A stretch of 39,093 nucleotides of DNA from Candidatus Gottesmanbacteria bacterium RIFCSPLOWO2_01_FULL_39_12b. Its GTDB lineage: Bacteria; Patescibacteriota; Microgenomatia; 2-02-FULL-39-11. Numbering within the stretch: the first letter of the stretch is position 1; each line of letters starts with the position of its first letter. Location of the stretch: contig MFJR01000007.1 in the NCBI GenBank assembly GCA_001780955.1, forward strand, positions 500,320 to 539,412. Direction: 5' to 3'. Shown one piece after another: positions 14,279 to 22,589 of this stretch. The notes below the pieces were generated by a model. That model was not told where the DNA came from. It was given only the letters and a program-made list of their open reading frames with translations, and did not search any database. Made by a program: the position numbers and the translations under genes.

Positions 14279-15145
14279 TTATTCTGAAAATAGAGTATAG
14301 TTGAAAACTTGAGGGATTAATTGAAAACTTTTGATTACTTTTATTCTCCGTAATATTCCAGTCGAAGTTAATCCTTGAGAGTTTATTTGTATGCCTTGTT
14401 TATATAAGTTGGTACCTGTTCGAGTATTTATGGCAAATGACGTATCCTGATCTACTGGTTGTAGCCAAAGTGATATTAGTTTTGTATCAGGAGTTAAAGT
14501 TAAACCTTCCCAGAACTGTAACACATCATTAATTGTCTTCTTAAAACGGTAATTACCGTTACAATATCCGCCGATCATATCTTCTGGTAGTAAAGTTAGA
14601 AAGTTATAAATGTCGTGTCCTGGCGCTGCAGGATCAGGATCATAAGCGCTTTTTGCAATTTTATAATTATTATCGATTGTCTTATAGAGTAGCGACATCA
14701 CAACCGCCGCATTATTATTTACAGTTGATCCCCAACATACATCTAAAGGTGATCCAACCGGGTAGGTAGAAGATTCAACAATGTTACCATCAGAATCATG
14801 ATCGGCTAACCAAAGTACTTGTGTTTTACCTGTCTGAGCATTTGGAAACGTATAAACATTCGAATCTCCTACCGTAGAAACTTTATATGTTACTGCCACC
14901 TGAGAAAGATTAAAAGTTACCGTTGGACCGTTTACTACGGCTGATTTTAGAGCTATCTCAACACCAGCTTCGGCTGCGGAAAAAGCTCTATTTGATTGTT
15001 CAATTTGTGATGAAATTCTGACATCGGTAACAGTTCGGGAAATAAGTGATAATCCTACTGTTAGTCCTACTATTGTAATTAATACCAGGATCAGCACTAT
15101 TTGTCCTTCTGTTTTTCTAATTAAGTTTCTACATTTTAGTTTCAT
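14279..15145 (-). CDS. PilX-like type IV pilus accessory protein
   Basis: The protein (288 residues from this start) begins with a short basic leader and a long hydrophobic helix (about 13-38, GQIVLILVLITIVGLTVGL) followed by SNRAFSAAEAGVEIAL. The AAEAG pattern right after the N-terminal helix is typical of PilX-type minor pilins. The remaining 220 residues are a beta-rich outer domain. I chose ATG at 15145 because it overlaps the TGA of the preceding gene as ATGA; the frame also offers a TTG six codons earlier. It is the last gene of a three-gene operon with two large secreted proteins, perhaps a surface fibre. No pilus motor gene is in the window. Confidence 0.72.
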   Translation of the reverse strand: MKLKCRNLIRKTEGQIVLILVLITIVGLTVGLSLISRTVTDVRISSQIEQSNRAFSAAEAGVEIALKSAVVNGPTVTFNLSQVAVTYKVSTVGDSNVYTFPNAQTGKTQVLWLADHDSDGNIVESSTYPVGSPLDVCWGSTVNNNAAVVMSLLYKTIDNNYKIAKSAYDPDPAAPGHDIYNFLTLLPEDMIGGYCNGNYRFKKTINDVLQFWEGLTLTPDTKLISLWLQPVDQDTSFAINTRTGTNLYKQGIQINSQGLTSTGILRRIKVIKSFQLIPQVFNYTLFSE

Positions 15146-17784
15146 TGTATGAGTTCCTGCCAATTAATCTGAGATCTTCCTAAATAAGGTAAGAGAGCGA
15201 TCATATATTGCGGCTGATAGATAAACTGATAGGTAGGAATTGAAATATTTCTAAATTCTCTTCGAAAATCAAGGACGTTTGCATACAACATTCCATCAAG
15301 TATAAATCGGTTATTCCCATTTTCGATGATAAATGAATTATTGGCCACATACATGCCTGAGATACGATCAATATTGTTAAAGTCTTGATCTATGTTACCC
15401 GCGATACTGATATTACCGCTAACTATGAAAATAATACTTTTAGTCGTGCTGAACTCCTTATCCAGAGTTAAATCACCATCTATTAAAAATATAGCCGGAT
15501 TAATATTTTTACTATCCAGGTTTGCTATGAATGCATCATCGGGAATATAATCTCCAAATGCATAAGCCGGATAGGAATAAATATTTTTTCCTGTTTCCAG
15601 ATCAACACTTTGTCCGATAGTTCCGGTTGGATCATTGATTGATTTACTTTGGCTTTTAAGAGAGGTTTCATAATATAAATAATTATATGGATTGGATATC
15701 GTTCCTTTTGCCTGCCATCCTGTTTGTGACGGATTTCCTTGACCATAATTGAAACTTCCGCTGACTGACCAGATTACGCCAACACTTTGCGGCATGTCTG
15801 GATTTGTTATCGGTTGTAAAAGATTCTGTCCCGAAGGTATTTCATAATTGATGACTGACTGGTAAATATCTCCGCCTAATACCTGTATCCAATCGGGTGG
15901 GGTGGGGGTTAGGGTAATGGTCGGAGTTGGGGTAGGAGTCTCGGTTGGAGTAATTGTTGGAGTCAATGTAACGGTTGGAGTAATTGTTGGAGTTAGGGTT
16001 GGAGTAAGAGTGGGCGTAGGACAGACTATTTGTCCTTCGGGTGAAAAAGATGCCCAATCATTGGTAACACGTCCGTAGACAATTCTTCCCGGAGGTATTC
16101 CGGGTATAATACCTGTATTACAATTGTCTTTGTAGACATCCTGTGGAGAAACTGCTGCGCAGTTAAACCACCAGTCTCCGATACTATCCCAGGTTTGCAG
16201 ACCGATTTCTCCGGTTGACCAGGCCCAGGTAACCGGAGTCGTATTTGTGCCCGGATCATAAGTACCGCATGATCCTACCGGAGTCCCCGGAGCCGGAGGA
16301 GGAGTTGGAGATGGAGTCAATGTAACGGTTGGCGTAATTGTTGGAGTTAGAGTTGGGGTATTTGTTGGAGTAGGAGTAGCAGTCGGAGTCAAGGTTGGAG
16401 TAGGAGTCAAAGTAGTTGTTGGAGTGGGGGAAGGAGTAATCACGCACGAAGCCCCAACGGTAACTGTCCGGGTGAAGGATGCTTTTCTCGGGTTGATGTC
16501 AGCTGGGTGGTCGCACCATCCTTCGGGAGCCATTGCATTACTAAGGTGGTTATATTGGGGGGGGTCATATACGGGGCAATCGAGTCTCGGAGGGTGATCT
16601 AGGAAATCACACTTCTGCTCTTTCATGTCACAATGACTTCTAAATCCGAAGTTTATATCATACGATGACCCTGCGGGAGCATCCGGAGATACCGTGAATG
16701 TGTACCGCTTTCCCTCTGCCACCGTCGGATCCGAGCTGGGCAGTATATCAGACCCAGTCAACGTCACAAAGCTGGGCAAATTTGTAATATCAATATCCTG
16801 ATAATTCAGATTATTGCAGGTCAACGATAGGTTGTGAAGAGGCGGTGCTCCACCGCCACCACCACCTAAATCCACCTGAAAGAATGCGTCTTGCCCGCCC
16901 CATGCATAAGGAGGGCTATCCCAGTAACCATGAGCTACATCCCATTCTCCGGTAGCTCTCGCGTCAATTGTATATGAACATCCCGGACCGGTCGATCCGT
17001 TCAAACTGGTGACAACATTTTCATTAAGTGATATATAAAAGCAGGCCTGTTCTCCGTAATCCAGATCATACCACGATGACATAGTTCTGTATCGGTTGTT
17101 TCCGATAGCGAGTTGAAAACGTGTTAATATTTTCTGGTCTCTATAAAACCGGATTTCGTACGCTTCATCCTCTAAAATAGCCCCGGGATTAAAATTATTA
17201 ATGTACACAGGACCAGGATATGGAGTATCCCCATCATCGGAATCAGCAATAGAGCCCCCCATACGTCTTGATTGGATTTTATACAGTCCCATCCTATCGG
17301 TACTTTTAACATATGATACATCTGTTTTATTCCATGTTACTTCAAAAGAAGTAACTACATTTGAGTTTACCTCCGACGGGTTTACGCTGAGTGTCGGAAT
17401 ATCCGCTGATACGGTAATCGGGTCAGAAACGGCAATCGATTCGGCAATCCATGACGTACTATCCGGTCTGCGAAACAGCCGAAGCTCGTATGTGGTCCCC
17501 AATTGAAAATCATATGGCGGGAGAAGCACCGTGCCGTTATCCGTTCCGTCTGTTTGAGAGGATACCAGAAAGGCGCTATCCGGACTGTCTGTTTGGTACA
17601 ACCCTATCCAGTTATCTGCAGAAGGATTGCCAATATTCCAATTCGCACCGACCGAATGGGTGCCCGGCAGTACCGGCGACCAGTCAGACGATACTGATGC
17701 AGCAGCAAGCACATGAGCCGGAGAGAGCAGGGAAAAGAAAATAAACAAGAGTAGGCAGGCTGCTTTTATCGTTATGTGTTTCAT
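15142..17784 (-). CDS. large secreted protein with Pro/Thr repeat linkers
   Basis: About 880 residues from the ATG at 17784. It has a signal peptide (MKHITIK... to HVLAAA) and two tandem beta-domains with the pattern WIGLY...YELRLFRR / MGLYKI...YEIRFYRD, reminiscent of SKICH-like folds. A Cys-bearing middle section and two long Thr-Pro linkers follow (DNA at about 15900-16015 and 16295-16440). The C-terminal segment has parallel-beta character (IFLIDGDLTL, IIFIVSGNISIAGNI, GMLYAN), like the outer domain of pilus-tip or polymer-forming proteins. The open frame extends 16 codons upstream, but 17784 lies one base after the previous gene's stop. The 3' end overlaps the PilX-like gene as ATGA. Function unknown; likely surface adhesion. 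Confidence 0.72.
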   Translation of the reverse strand: MKHITIKAACLLLFIFFSLLSPAHVLAAASVSSDWSPVLPGTHSVGANWNIGNPSADNWIGLYQTDSPDSAFLVSSQTDGTDNGTVLLPPYDFQLGTTYELRLFRRPDSTSWIAESIAVSDPITVSADIPTLSVNPSEVNSNVVTSFEVTWNKTDVSYVKSTDRMGLYKIQSRRMGGSIADSDDGDTPYPGPVYINNFNPGAILEDEAYEIRFYRDQKILTRFQLAIGNNRYRTMSSWYDLDYGEQACFYISLNENVVTSLNGSTGPGCSYTIDARATGEWDVAHGYWDSPPYAWGGQDAFFQVDLGGGGGGAPPLHNLSLTCNNLNYQDIDITNLPSFVTLTGSDILPSSDPTVAEGKRYTFTVSPDAPAGSSYDINFGFRSHCDMKEQKCDFLDHPPRLDCPVYDPPQYNHLSNAMAPEGWCDHPADINPRKASFTRTVTVGASCVITPSPTPTTTLTPTPTLTPTATPTPTNTPTLTPTITPTVTLTPSPTPPPAPGTPVGSCGTYDPGTNTTPVTWAWSTGEIGLQTWDSIGDWWFNCAAVSPQDVYKDNCNTGIIPGIPPGRIVYGRVTNDWASFSPEGQIVCPTPTLTPTLTPTITPTVTLTPTITPTETPTPTPTITLTPTPPDWIQVLGGDIYQSVINYEIPSGQNLLQPITNPDMPQSVGVIWSVSGSFNYGQGNPSQTGWQAKGTISNPYNYLYYETSLKSQSKSINDPTGTIGQSVDLETGKNIYSYPAYAFGDYIPDDAFIANLDSKNINPAIFLIDGDLTLDKEFSTTKSIIFIVSGNISIAGNIDQDFNNIDRISGMYVANNSFIIENGNNRFILDGMLYANVLDFRREFRNISIPTYQFIYQPQYMIALLPYLGRSQINWQELIQ

Positions 17785-17785
17785 G

Positions 17786-19423
17786 TTATACGGGAGGATG
17801 CTGGCGATGGAGTGCTTTGTATCTCCAGACAATTAGTAATATAAGCCCAAGCCCAGTAAGAACGCTTCCGGCGGCAAGCGCAAGCTGCAATCGGTGTGCC
17901 AGGATGTAATCGATAACTCTTGATAATGGGGCCTTTTGTTCTGGAGCGCTCTGTTTTTCTGAAAGAGTAAACTCAAGATTTTTCTCTTTATTTCCTGCGC
18001 GTGCCTGTATGCGGTACTGGCCGGGGAGCGTGTCGGGCAGTGTGTAGCTGTCGGCAATAGGCCGGACGTTGTAAAGTTCCATTATGAGTTTTTCCCCACG
18101 CATTACTTTTAGCTGGCTAAGCGTTGCCTGCGAGTTCATGTTCTTCCCGCAGATATCTGTAACCGTGACATGAAATATACCTTTGTTGTCCTGGTCCTGT
18201 GCCAATGCTAGCTCTGAGAGAGAACGCGAAAACATATCACAGGAGTAGTGCGTGAGGGCTTTTGTGATTTCTTTTTTGCTCTGGGTATCGGTAACTATCG
18301 CCTGGACCCAAAAATCCTTTGGCGTATCAAGTTTTTCAAGCGGCAGGCCAAACGCTTGGACTTTTCCGTCGAATGATCCGTGTACTGACTCCTGTGCAAC
18401 GACTTTTTTACCCGCGTTTAGGACTATGAGGTCAATGGTCGTGTCGGTGGTCTCCTGCGGTGCCGGTGCCTGAAAGCAGACATACGCTTTATCCGTCTTT
18501 GTAGGCGGATAGTTTGTCACCCCAAGGTCTCCTAATCGAAGAGACGGGGCTTGACTACCGGCTACTGCAAAGCGGTAGCGGAATACTGATTTCATCGGAT
18601 CATTGATCCGAGCAACAAGGACATATGCACCGGGGCCCGGAGGAATAAATGTGGCGCGAACCACTGGGTCATTCGGAGGAATACTTACCGATAAATCTCC
18701 GATACTATTTTCATTAAATGTGTCTTCGAATTGGTAATATCGGATCTCAACCTGAACTGGTTTTTTCTCTTTTCGCTCGTCATGGATAGGGATGGCAAAG
18801 CTGAGAGGACCGGGAGCGTATTCATGGATAGGTTCTCGTGTCCTGTGCGGATCATTGTTTACCGTAAATCGCGATGGATCCAGATGCACGACGGGTTTTG
18901 TGTCGCCTTCAATACGCATCGTTGATACACCCGCGGTGTCTTCTTCAAGAAAGGGTCTGCCTCCATAGTGAAAACCGGATTCGGATAACAGGTAGTATTG
19001 CAGTTCATACTCGCCGCTTGGGTAAAGAGGAGAAAGCGGAACTTTGACCGAAACAAATCTTCGTTCATCCGGTAGCATCGACAGATTTGTAAGCAAGCGA
19101 AATGTGTCAGTAATAAAATGTCCGTCTGAAAGAAGTCCCTGCGGTGTATTGCGGCGTTTGAGCTGGGCGTATAGTGTAACATTAGCCAGAGGAAATGTAT
19201 TCTCGTTGAGTAATGTTCCGATAATTGTTGCATTGTCCTGATTTCGGTACGCTGGTTTCTCAAACGCAAGTTGTGCACGGGCTTTCCCGTAATCATAATA
19301 CTGAAAACAGGACTCTATCTTGGGACTCGGATTAGAAGATTGGGCCAAAACAGGCGTGTTGTTTCCCGAGGCGGAAAACTTCATTACGACTATAAAGATA
19401 AATAGTTGAGTCAGTTGCTTCAT
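17786..19423 (-). CDS. secreted protein with C-terminal membrane anchor
   Basis: The 545-residue protein has a signal peptide (about 1-27), an extended beta-rich extracellular region (about 30-490) with Ig-like character, and a C-terminal membrane helix (about 512-532, LALAAGSVLTGLGLILLIVW) followed by a basic tail. This is a type I topology, with the body outside the cell. It heads the operon with the two downstream secreted proteins. The gene is visibly GC-richer than its surroundings, which suggests a recently acquired or separately evolving segment. No catalytic motif is found. Confidence 0.7.
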   Translation of the reverse strand: MKQLTQLFIFIVVMKFSASGNNTPVLAQSSNPSPKIESCFQYYDYGKARAQLAFEKPAYRNQDNATIIGTLLNENTFPLANVTLYAQLKRRNTPQGLLSDGHFITDTFRLLTNLSMLPDERRFVSVKVPLSPLYPSGEYELQYYLLSESGFHYGGRPFLEEDTAGVSTMRIEGDTKPVVHLDPSRFTVNNDPHRTREPIHEYAPGPLSFAIPIHDERKEKKPVQVEIRYYQFEDTFNENSIGDLSVSIPPNDPVVRATFIPPGPGAYVLVARINDPMKSVFRYRFAVAGSQAPSLRLGDLGVTNYPPTKTDKAYVCFQAPAPQETTDTTIDLIVLNAGKKVVAQESVHGSFDGKVQAFGLPLEKLDTPKDFWVQAIVTDTQSKKEITKALTHYSCDMFSRSLSELALAQDQDNKGIFHVTVTDICGKNMNSQATLSQLKVMRGEKLIMELYNVRPIADSYTLPDTLPGQYRIQARAGNKEKNLEFTLSEKQSAPEQKAPLSRVIDYILAHRLQLALAAGSVLTGLGLILLIVWRYKALHRQHPPV

Positions 19424-19598
19424 CTCTTTCTAGGATATATCAAGAACGAAAACAGTGCAATAAAATATCGATAACGGTGACGAAATAGTATCTCCGATTC
19501 AACATATAGATGGTATATGAAACTATCTCGATGTATCTGGAAGTTCTTTCTTGGGGATACCTCTTGAATCTGGGGATTAATAGCTTTGATCTGGTTTT

Positions 19599-19623
19599 TT
19601 TGACAATCAAAACGTGGTAGGAA
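19599..19623 (-). ncRNA. 3' strand of the 16S precursor processing stem
   Basis: This trailer segment pairs with the leader segment at 21154-21178. Of 25 positions, 22 are Watson-Crick pairs, two are G-U and one is a C-A mismatch. A long stem bringing both ends of 16S together is the usual RNase III substrate in bacterial rRNA maturation. Confidence 0.8.
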
Positions 19624-19655
19624 GAGTTTAAAACTGGTTAAAAATAAAAAAATAG

Positions 19656-21151
19656 AAAGGAGGTGATCCATCCCCACCTTCCAGTAGGGATACCTTGTTA
19701 CGACTTAGTCCCCATCGCTGAGTTTGGCTTCATCCGCCAGTTGGCGGACATCGGCCACCATCAACTTTGTTGGCTTGACGGGCGGTGTGTGCAAGACCCG
19801 AGAACGTATTCACCGCGACCTGCTGATCCGCGATTACTACCGATTCCTAGTTCATGAAGTCGAGTTGCAGACTTCAATCCCAACTGAGGCGAAATTTCAG
19901 AGATTTGCTTAAGGTCACCCTCTCGCGGCTCGTTGTTATTCGCCATTGTAGGATGTGTGTGGCCCACGGCATAAGCGCCGTGCTGACTTGACGTCGTCCC
20001 CACCTTCCTTCCCGATATACATCGGGACCGTCCCGTTTGAAAATTTAACAAACGGCAAGGGTTGCGCTCGTTACCCCACTTAAGGGAACACCTCACGGTA
20101 CGAGCTGACGACAGCCATGCAGCAGCTTTGCTACCATTCTTGCGAATTGTCCCGATTTTCATCAGGACTGTACGGTAGCATGTCTAACCGTGGTGAGGTC
20201 TTTCGCTTCGTCTCGAATTAAACCACATGCTCCACCGGTTGTGCGGGTCCCCGCCAATTCCTTTGAGTTTTAACCTTGCGGTCGTACTCCCCAGGCGGGG
20301 TGCTTAACGCGTTAGCTTACGTCACCCATCTTGCGACGGGCAACTAGCACCCATGCGTTTACGGCTAGGACTACGCAGGTCTCTAATCTGCTTCGCTCCC
20401 CTAGCTATCGTGCCTCAGCGTCAGTAACCCCGATTAAATCGGGGTAATCGATTAGTTTCCTGCCTTCGCTCTTGGTGTTCCTTCCGATATCAACGCATTT
20501 CACTGCTACACCGGAAGTTCCAGAAACTCCACCGATACTCTAGTTTACACATCTCTTACCCGTGACCCCGTTAAGCGGAGACATTTAAGATAAGATGTTG
20601 TAAGCCGCCTACGCGACCTTTTACGCCCAGTAAATTCGGATAACGCTTGCGCCCTACGTATTACCGCGACTGCTGGCACGTAGTTAGTAGGCGCTTATTC
20701 TCCCCGACATGTGTCGGGGCAAAAGAGGTTTACACCCCGAAAGGCTTCATCCCTCACGCGGCGTCGCGCGGTCAGACTTTCGTCCATTGCCGACGATTCC
20801 CGGTTGCTGCCACCCGTAGGTGTATGGCCCGTATCTCAGTGCCATTGTGGCTGTACATGCTCTCACACCAGCTACCCGTCATAGCCTTGGTAGGCCATTA
20901 CCCCACCAACTAGCTGATAGGAATAAGGCTCCTCCCAAAGCGAGCAGTTACGCTCTTTGCCGAGCTGAGCTCGGCACATGCAGGATTACCCCGCCTTTCG
21001 GCGAGCTATCCTTCACTTCGGGGTAGATTCCTTACTATTACTCACCCGTCCGCCATTGCACTTCAGCCTTGCGACCAAAGCACCATTCGACTTGCATGCC
21101 TAAGGCACGCCGCCAGCGTTTATCCTGAGCCAGGATCAAACTCTCAAAAAT
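19656..21151 (-). rRNA. rrs: 16S ribosomal RNA
   Basis: A complete small-subunit rRNA gene of about 1,496 bases. The 5' AGAGTTTGATCCTGGCTCAG block is at 21125-21144. The GACGGGCGGTGTGT decoding-region segment and the 3' end GGATCACCTCCTTTC (anti-Shine-Dalgarno) are present. No intron-size insertion is visible. The gene is divergent at normally invariant sites, for example GTGCCAGCAGTCGCGGTAA at 20661-20679 and ATTAGAGACCTGCGTAGTCC at 20368-20387, in line with Microgenomates-type sequences. It has its own promoter and processing stem. There is no 23S, 5S or tRNA on its 3' side; the next gene is a secreted-protein operon 230 bases away. End positions are set by analogy with E. coli. Confidence 0.98.
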
Positions 21152-21153
21152 AT

Positions 21154-21178
21154 TTCCTACCACATTCTGGTTGTCAAA
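21154..21178 (-). ncRNA. 5' strand of the 16S precursor processing stem
   Basis: This leader segment lies just before the mature 16S 5' end and is complementary to 19599-19623. Together they close a 16S-only precursor. Confidence 0.8.
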
Positions 21179-21188
21179 TTATTATTTA

Positions 21189-21202
21189 ATTGTCAAAGAG
21201 CT
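21189..21202 (-). promoter_or_regulatory. boxA antitermination element in the 16S leader
   Basis: On the minus strand the sequence AGCTCTTTGACAAT closely matches the rRNA boxA consensus (TGCTCTTTAACAA), where NusB and S10 bind to stop premature termination. It lies between the leader hairpin and the processing stem. Confidence 0.75.
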
Positions 21203-21212
21203 ATTTAAAGAC

Positions 21213-21236
21213 AAAAACACCGCCAGAAAGCGGTGT
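21213..21236 (-). terminator. terminator-like hairpin in the 16S leader
   Basis: On the minus strand, ACACCGC-TTTCTG-GCGGTGT (7-bp GC-rich stem) is followed directly by TTTTG. It sits about 45 bases after the predicted 16S transcription start and before boxA, so it could act as an attenuator of the rRNA or as the terminator of the upstream cohesin genes. Confidence 0.65.
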
Positions 21237-21287
21237 AGAAGATCCCTTCCTGACTAAAATTAGTTTCTCATTGTTTGCCTGAATCCG

Positions 21288-21316
21288 ACTATACCAAAAG
21301 AACAGTTTACTGTCAA
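21288..21316 (-). promoter_or_regulatory. 16S rRNA promoter
   Basis: On the minus strand, -35 TTGACA (21311-21316) and -10 TATAGT (21288-21293) are exactly 17 bases apart, a near-consensus sigma-70-type promoter. The -35 hexamer includes the TGA stop codon (21313-21315) of the upstream gene. Transcription would start at about 21281. Confidence 0.8.
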
Positions 21317-22026
21317 TAATCAGATTTCAAAACTATGGCCGGCATGACAGAACCGATTATTAAAAATAAACCGGCTAAACCCAAAAGTGAAACCGTAGTT
21401 TCAGTATTTCCTGATCTTGGTAATTCTGTCACGGGTGGCACGGTCGGCTGGGATGTAGCAGTAGGTCCTGGCGGGGCGTTTGTAGGTGAAGGAGTAACAC
21501 CGGATATAACGTACAGACAATTATTGACATCGGTTAAGATGTTAGAAAGATTAGTCCCGTCTTTTTTACTCCAGACTTTTGCTACCCCTGGGGTCGTATC
21601 ATCATATTGTTGAAAAAAAACAAAATTAAATTGTGCCTGCCCGGTTGTCTTTGTCTTGAATGTCACCTGACCTATAGAACTGCTTCCTGTCCAAGACGGT
21701 TGAGTATTACTGTAATCAAGTGTAATCTTGCCTAAAGTAGAATCTATCGTGTTGGTTACAGGGGTACCCCACTGTGTACTGGTAGTAACAGGAGTAGAGC
21801 TTGTACCCACTACTTGCAAAATACTGGGGTCATATGTTGCCACAACATTGGCACCAAATACCGGAAAAGTCCGGGTGTCCAAGTTATAATCCACCGTAAA
21901 AGTATCACCAACTTTATAGGTAGCCGTAGATGGCGTGCATTTTAAAGAGGCTTCTGTTGCGAAAACAGAACTACTAGAAAATATTAAGGCGGAAACTAGA
22001 ACTAGTATAAAAACAATTATTTTCAT
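21313..22026 (-). CDS. cohesin-like surface protein with LPxTG-like C-terminus
   Basis: The 237-residue protein has a signal peptide (about 1-24), a cohesin-type beta-sandwich domain (about 26-170; pattern YKVGDTFTVDYNLDT and GQVTFKTKTTGQAQFNF), a Pro/Thr linker, and a C-terminal sorting-like signal. That signal is LPRSGN followed by a membrane helix of about 20 residues. The tail after the helix is short (VLKSDY), with only one Lys. LPRSG resembles the sortase motif LPxTG with Ser for Thr; no sortase is in the window. The start overlaps the preceding gene as ATGA, and the TGA stop lies in the 16S promoter. Confidence 0.78.
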   Translation of the reverse strand: MKIIVFILVLVSALIFSSSSVFATEASLKCTPSTATYKVGDTFTVDYNLDTRTFPVFGANVVATYDPSILQVVGTSSTPVTTSTQWGTPVTNTIDSTLGKITLDYSNTQPSWTGSSSIGQVTFKTKTTGQAQFNFVFFQQYDDTTPGVAKVWSKKDGTNLSNILTDVNNCLYVISGVTPSPTNAPPGPTATSQPTVPPVTELPRSGNTETTVSLLGLAGLFLIIGSVMPAIVLKSDY

Positions 22027-22553
22027 TGATGTGGAATGTTAATGTTGACTCCGGTCGACTGATTTAAGATATTAATTTTTCCAGTTGGCTCTATTGCTGC
22101 AGTTTGACCTTCTCCAACTTCAAACTGCAAGTCAGAAGTTAAATCCTGGTCAGGATTATTTGGTCGTACGTTAAATTTTGAAATCATACCGGATTTCACA
22201 CCCGAATTATTCGGATTGTAAGCTGAAAAAGAAAAAGTTTCGGAATTTTCGTCAACCACCCCCCCTGAAGCGATAAAAGGGGTAATGCCGTTTAAAGTCG
22301 ATGGTAAAATCGTAACTTTTTCTTTTTCATACCTGACTACAACATCAATACCTACTACCTCTTTATCAGAGGTCATGGAAACCGTAATTAAATCAGGCGG
22401 GGTAAACAGTAAAGAAAGATTTGCTCCGGTATTACTGGCCTTGCTTGGTTTATTAATAGCATTCTGTTGCCCGATCTGGGTTGAGACATATAAAACCGCT
22501 ACTACTAAAACACTAAACCCCATATATAAGGGGAATTTCGCAAATCGTCTCAT
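22023..22553 (-). CDS. signal-anchored cohesin-like protein
   Basis: This 176-residue protein has an N-terminal signal anchor (about 7-25) and a beta-sandwich domain (about 45-170) with the pattern VVGIDVVVRYEKEKVTI, similar to the cohesin-type domain of the next gene but without a C-terminal anchor. It overlaps the downstream gene by four bases (ATGA), so both form one operon. Two related domains made together, one anchored at each end, suggest they interact or share a ligand, which is inference. Confidence 0.65.
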   Translation of the reverse strand: MRRFAKFPLYMGFSVLVVAVLYVSTQIGQQNAINKPSKASNTGANLSLLFTPPDLITVSMTSDKEVVGIDVVVRYEKEKVTILPSTLNGITPFIASGGVVDENSETFSFSAYNPNNSGVKSGMISKFNVRPNNPDQDLTSDLQFEVGEGQTAAIEPTGKINILNQSTGVNINIPHQ

Positions 22554-22559
22554 ATCTCC

Positions 22560-22589
22560 ATTATGAAAGAATTATTGGACTAATGTCAA
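22560..22589 (-). promoter_or_regulatory. promoter of the cohesin-like operon
   Basis: On the minus strand, -35 TTGACA (22584-22589) and -10 CATAAT (22560-22565) have an 18-base spacer. The TGA stop of the preceding membrane-protein gene (22586-22588) lies inside the -35 box. Six bases separate the -10 from the ATG at 22553. Confidence 0.6.

Noticed and set aside
15900-16440. Regularly spaced short repeats resembling a CRISPR array or satellite
   Set aside because: They are Thr-Pro codons of a low-complexity linker in an open reading frame, with no unique spacers of constant length.
17201-17744. Plus-strand open frames opposite the secreted-protein gene
   Set aside because: They are antisense to a gene with a signal peptide and ordered domains; no start signals are seen.
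19656-21151. Intron or large insertion in the 16S gene, and several open frames over it
   Set aside because: Conserved 16S blocks are in order with normal spacing and a total of about 1,496 bases; the frames are by-products of rRNA sequence.
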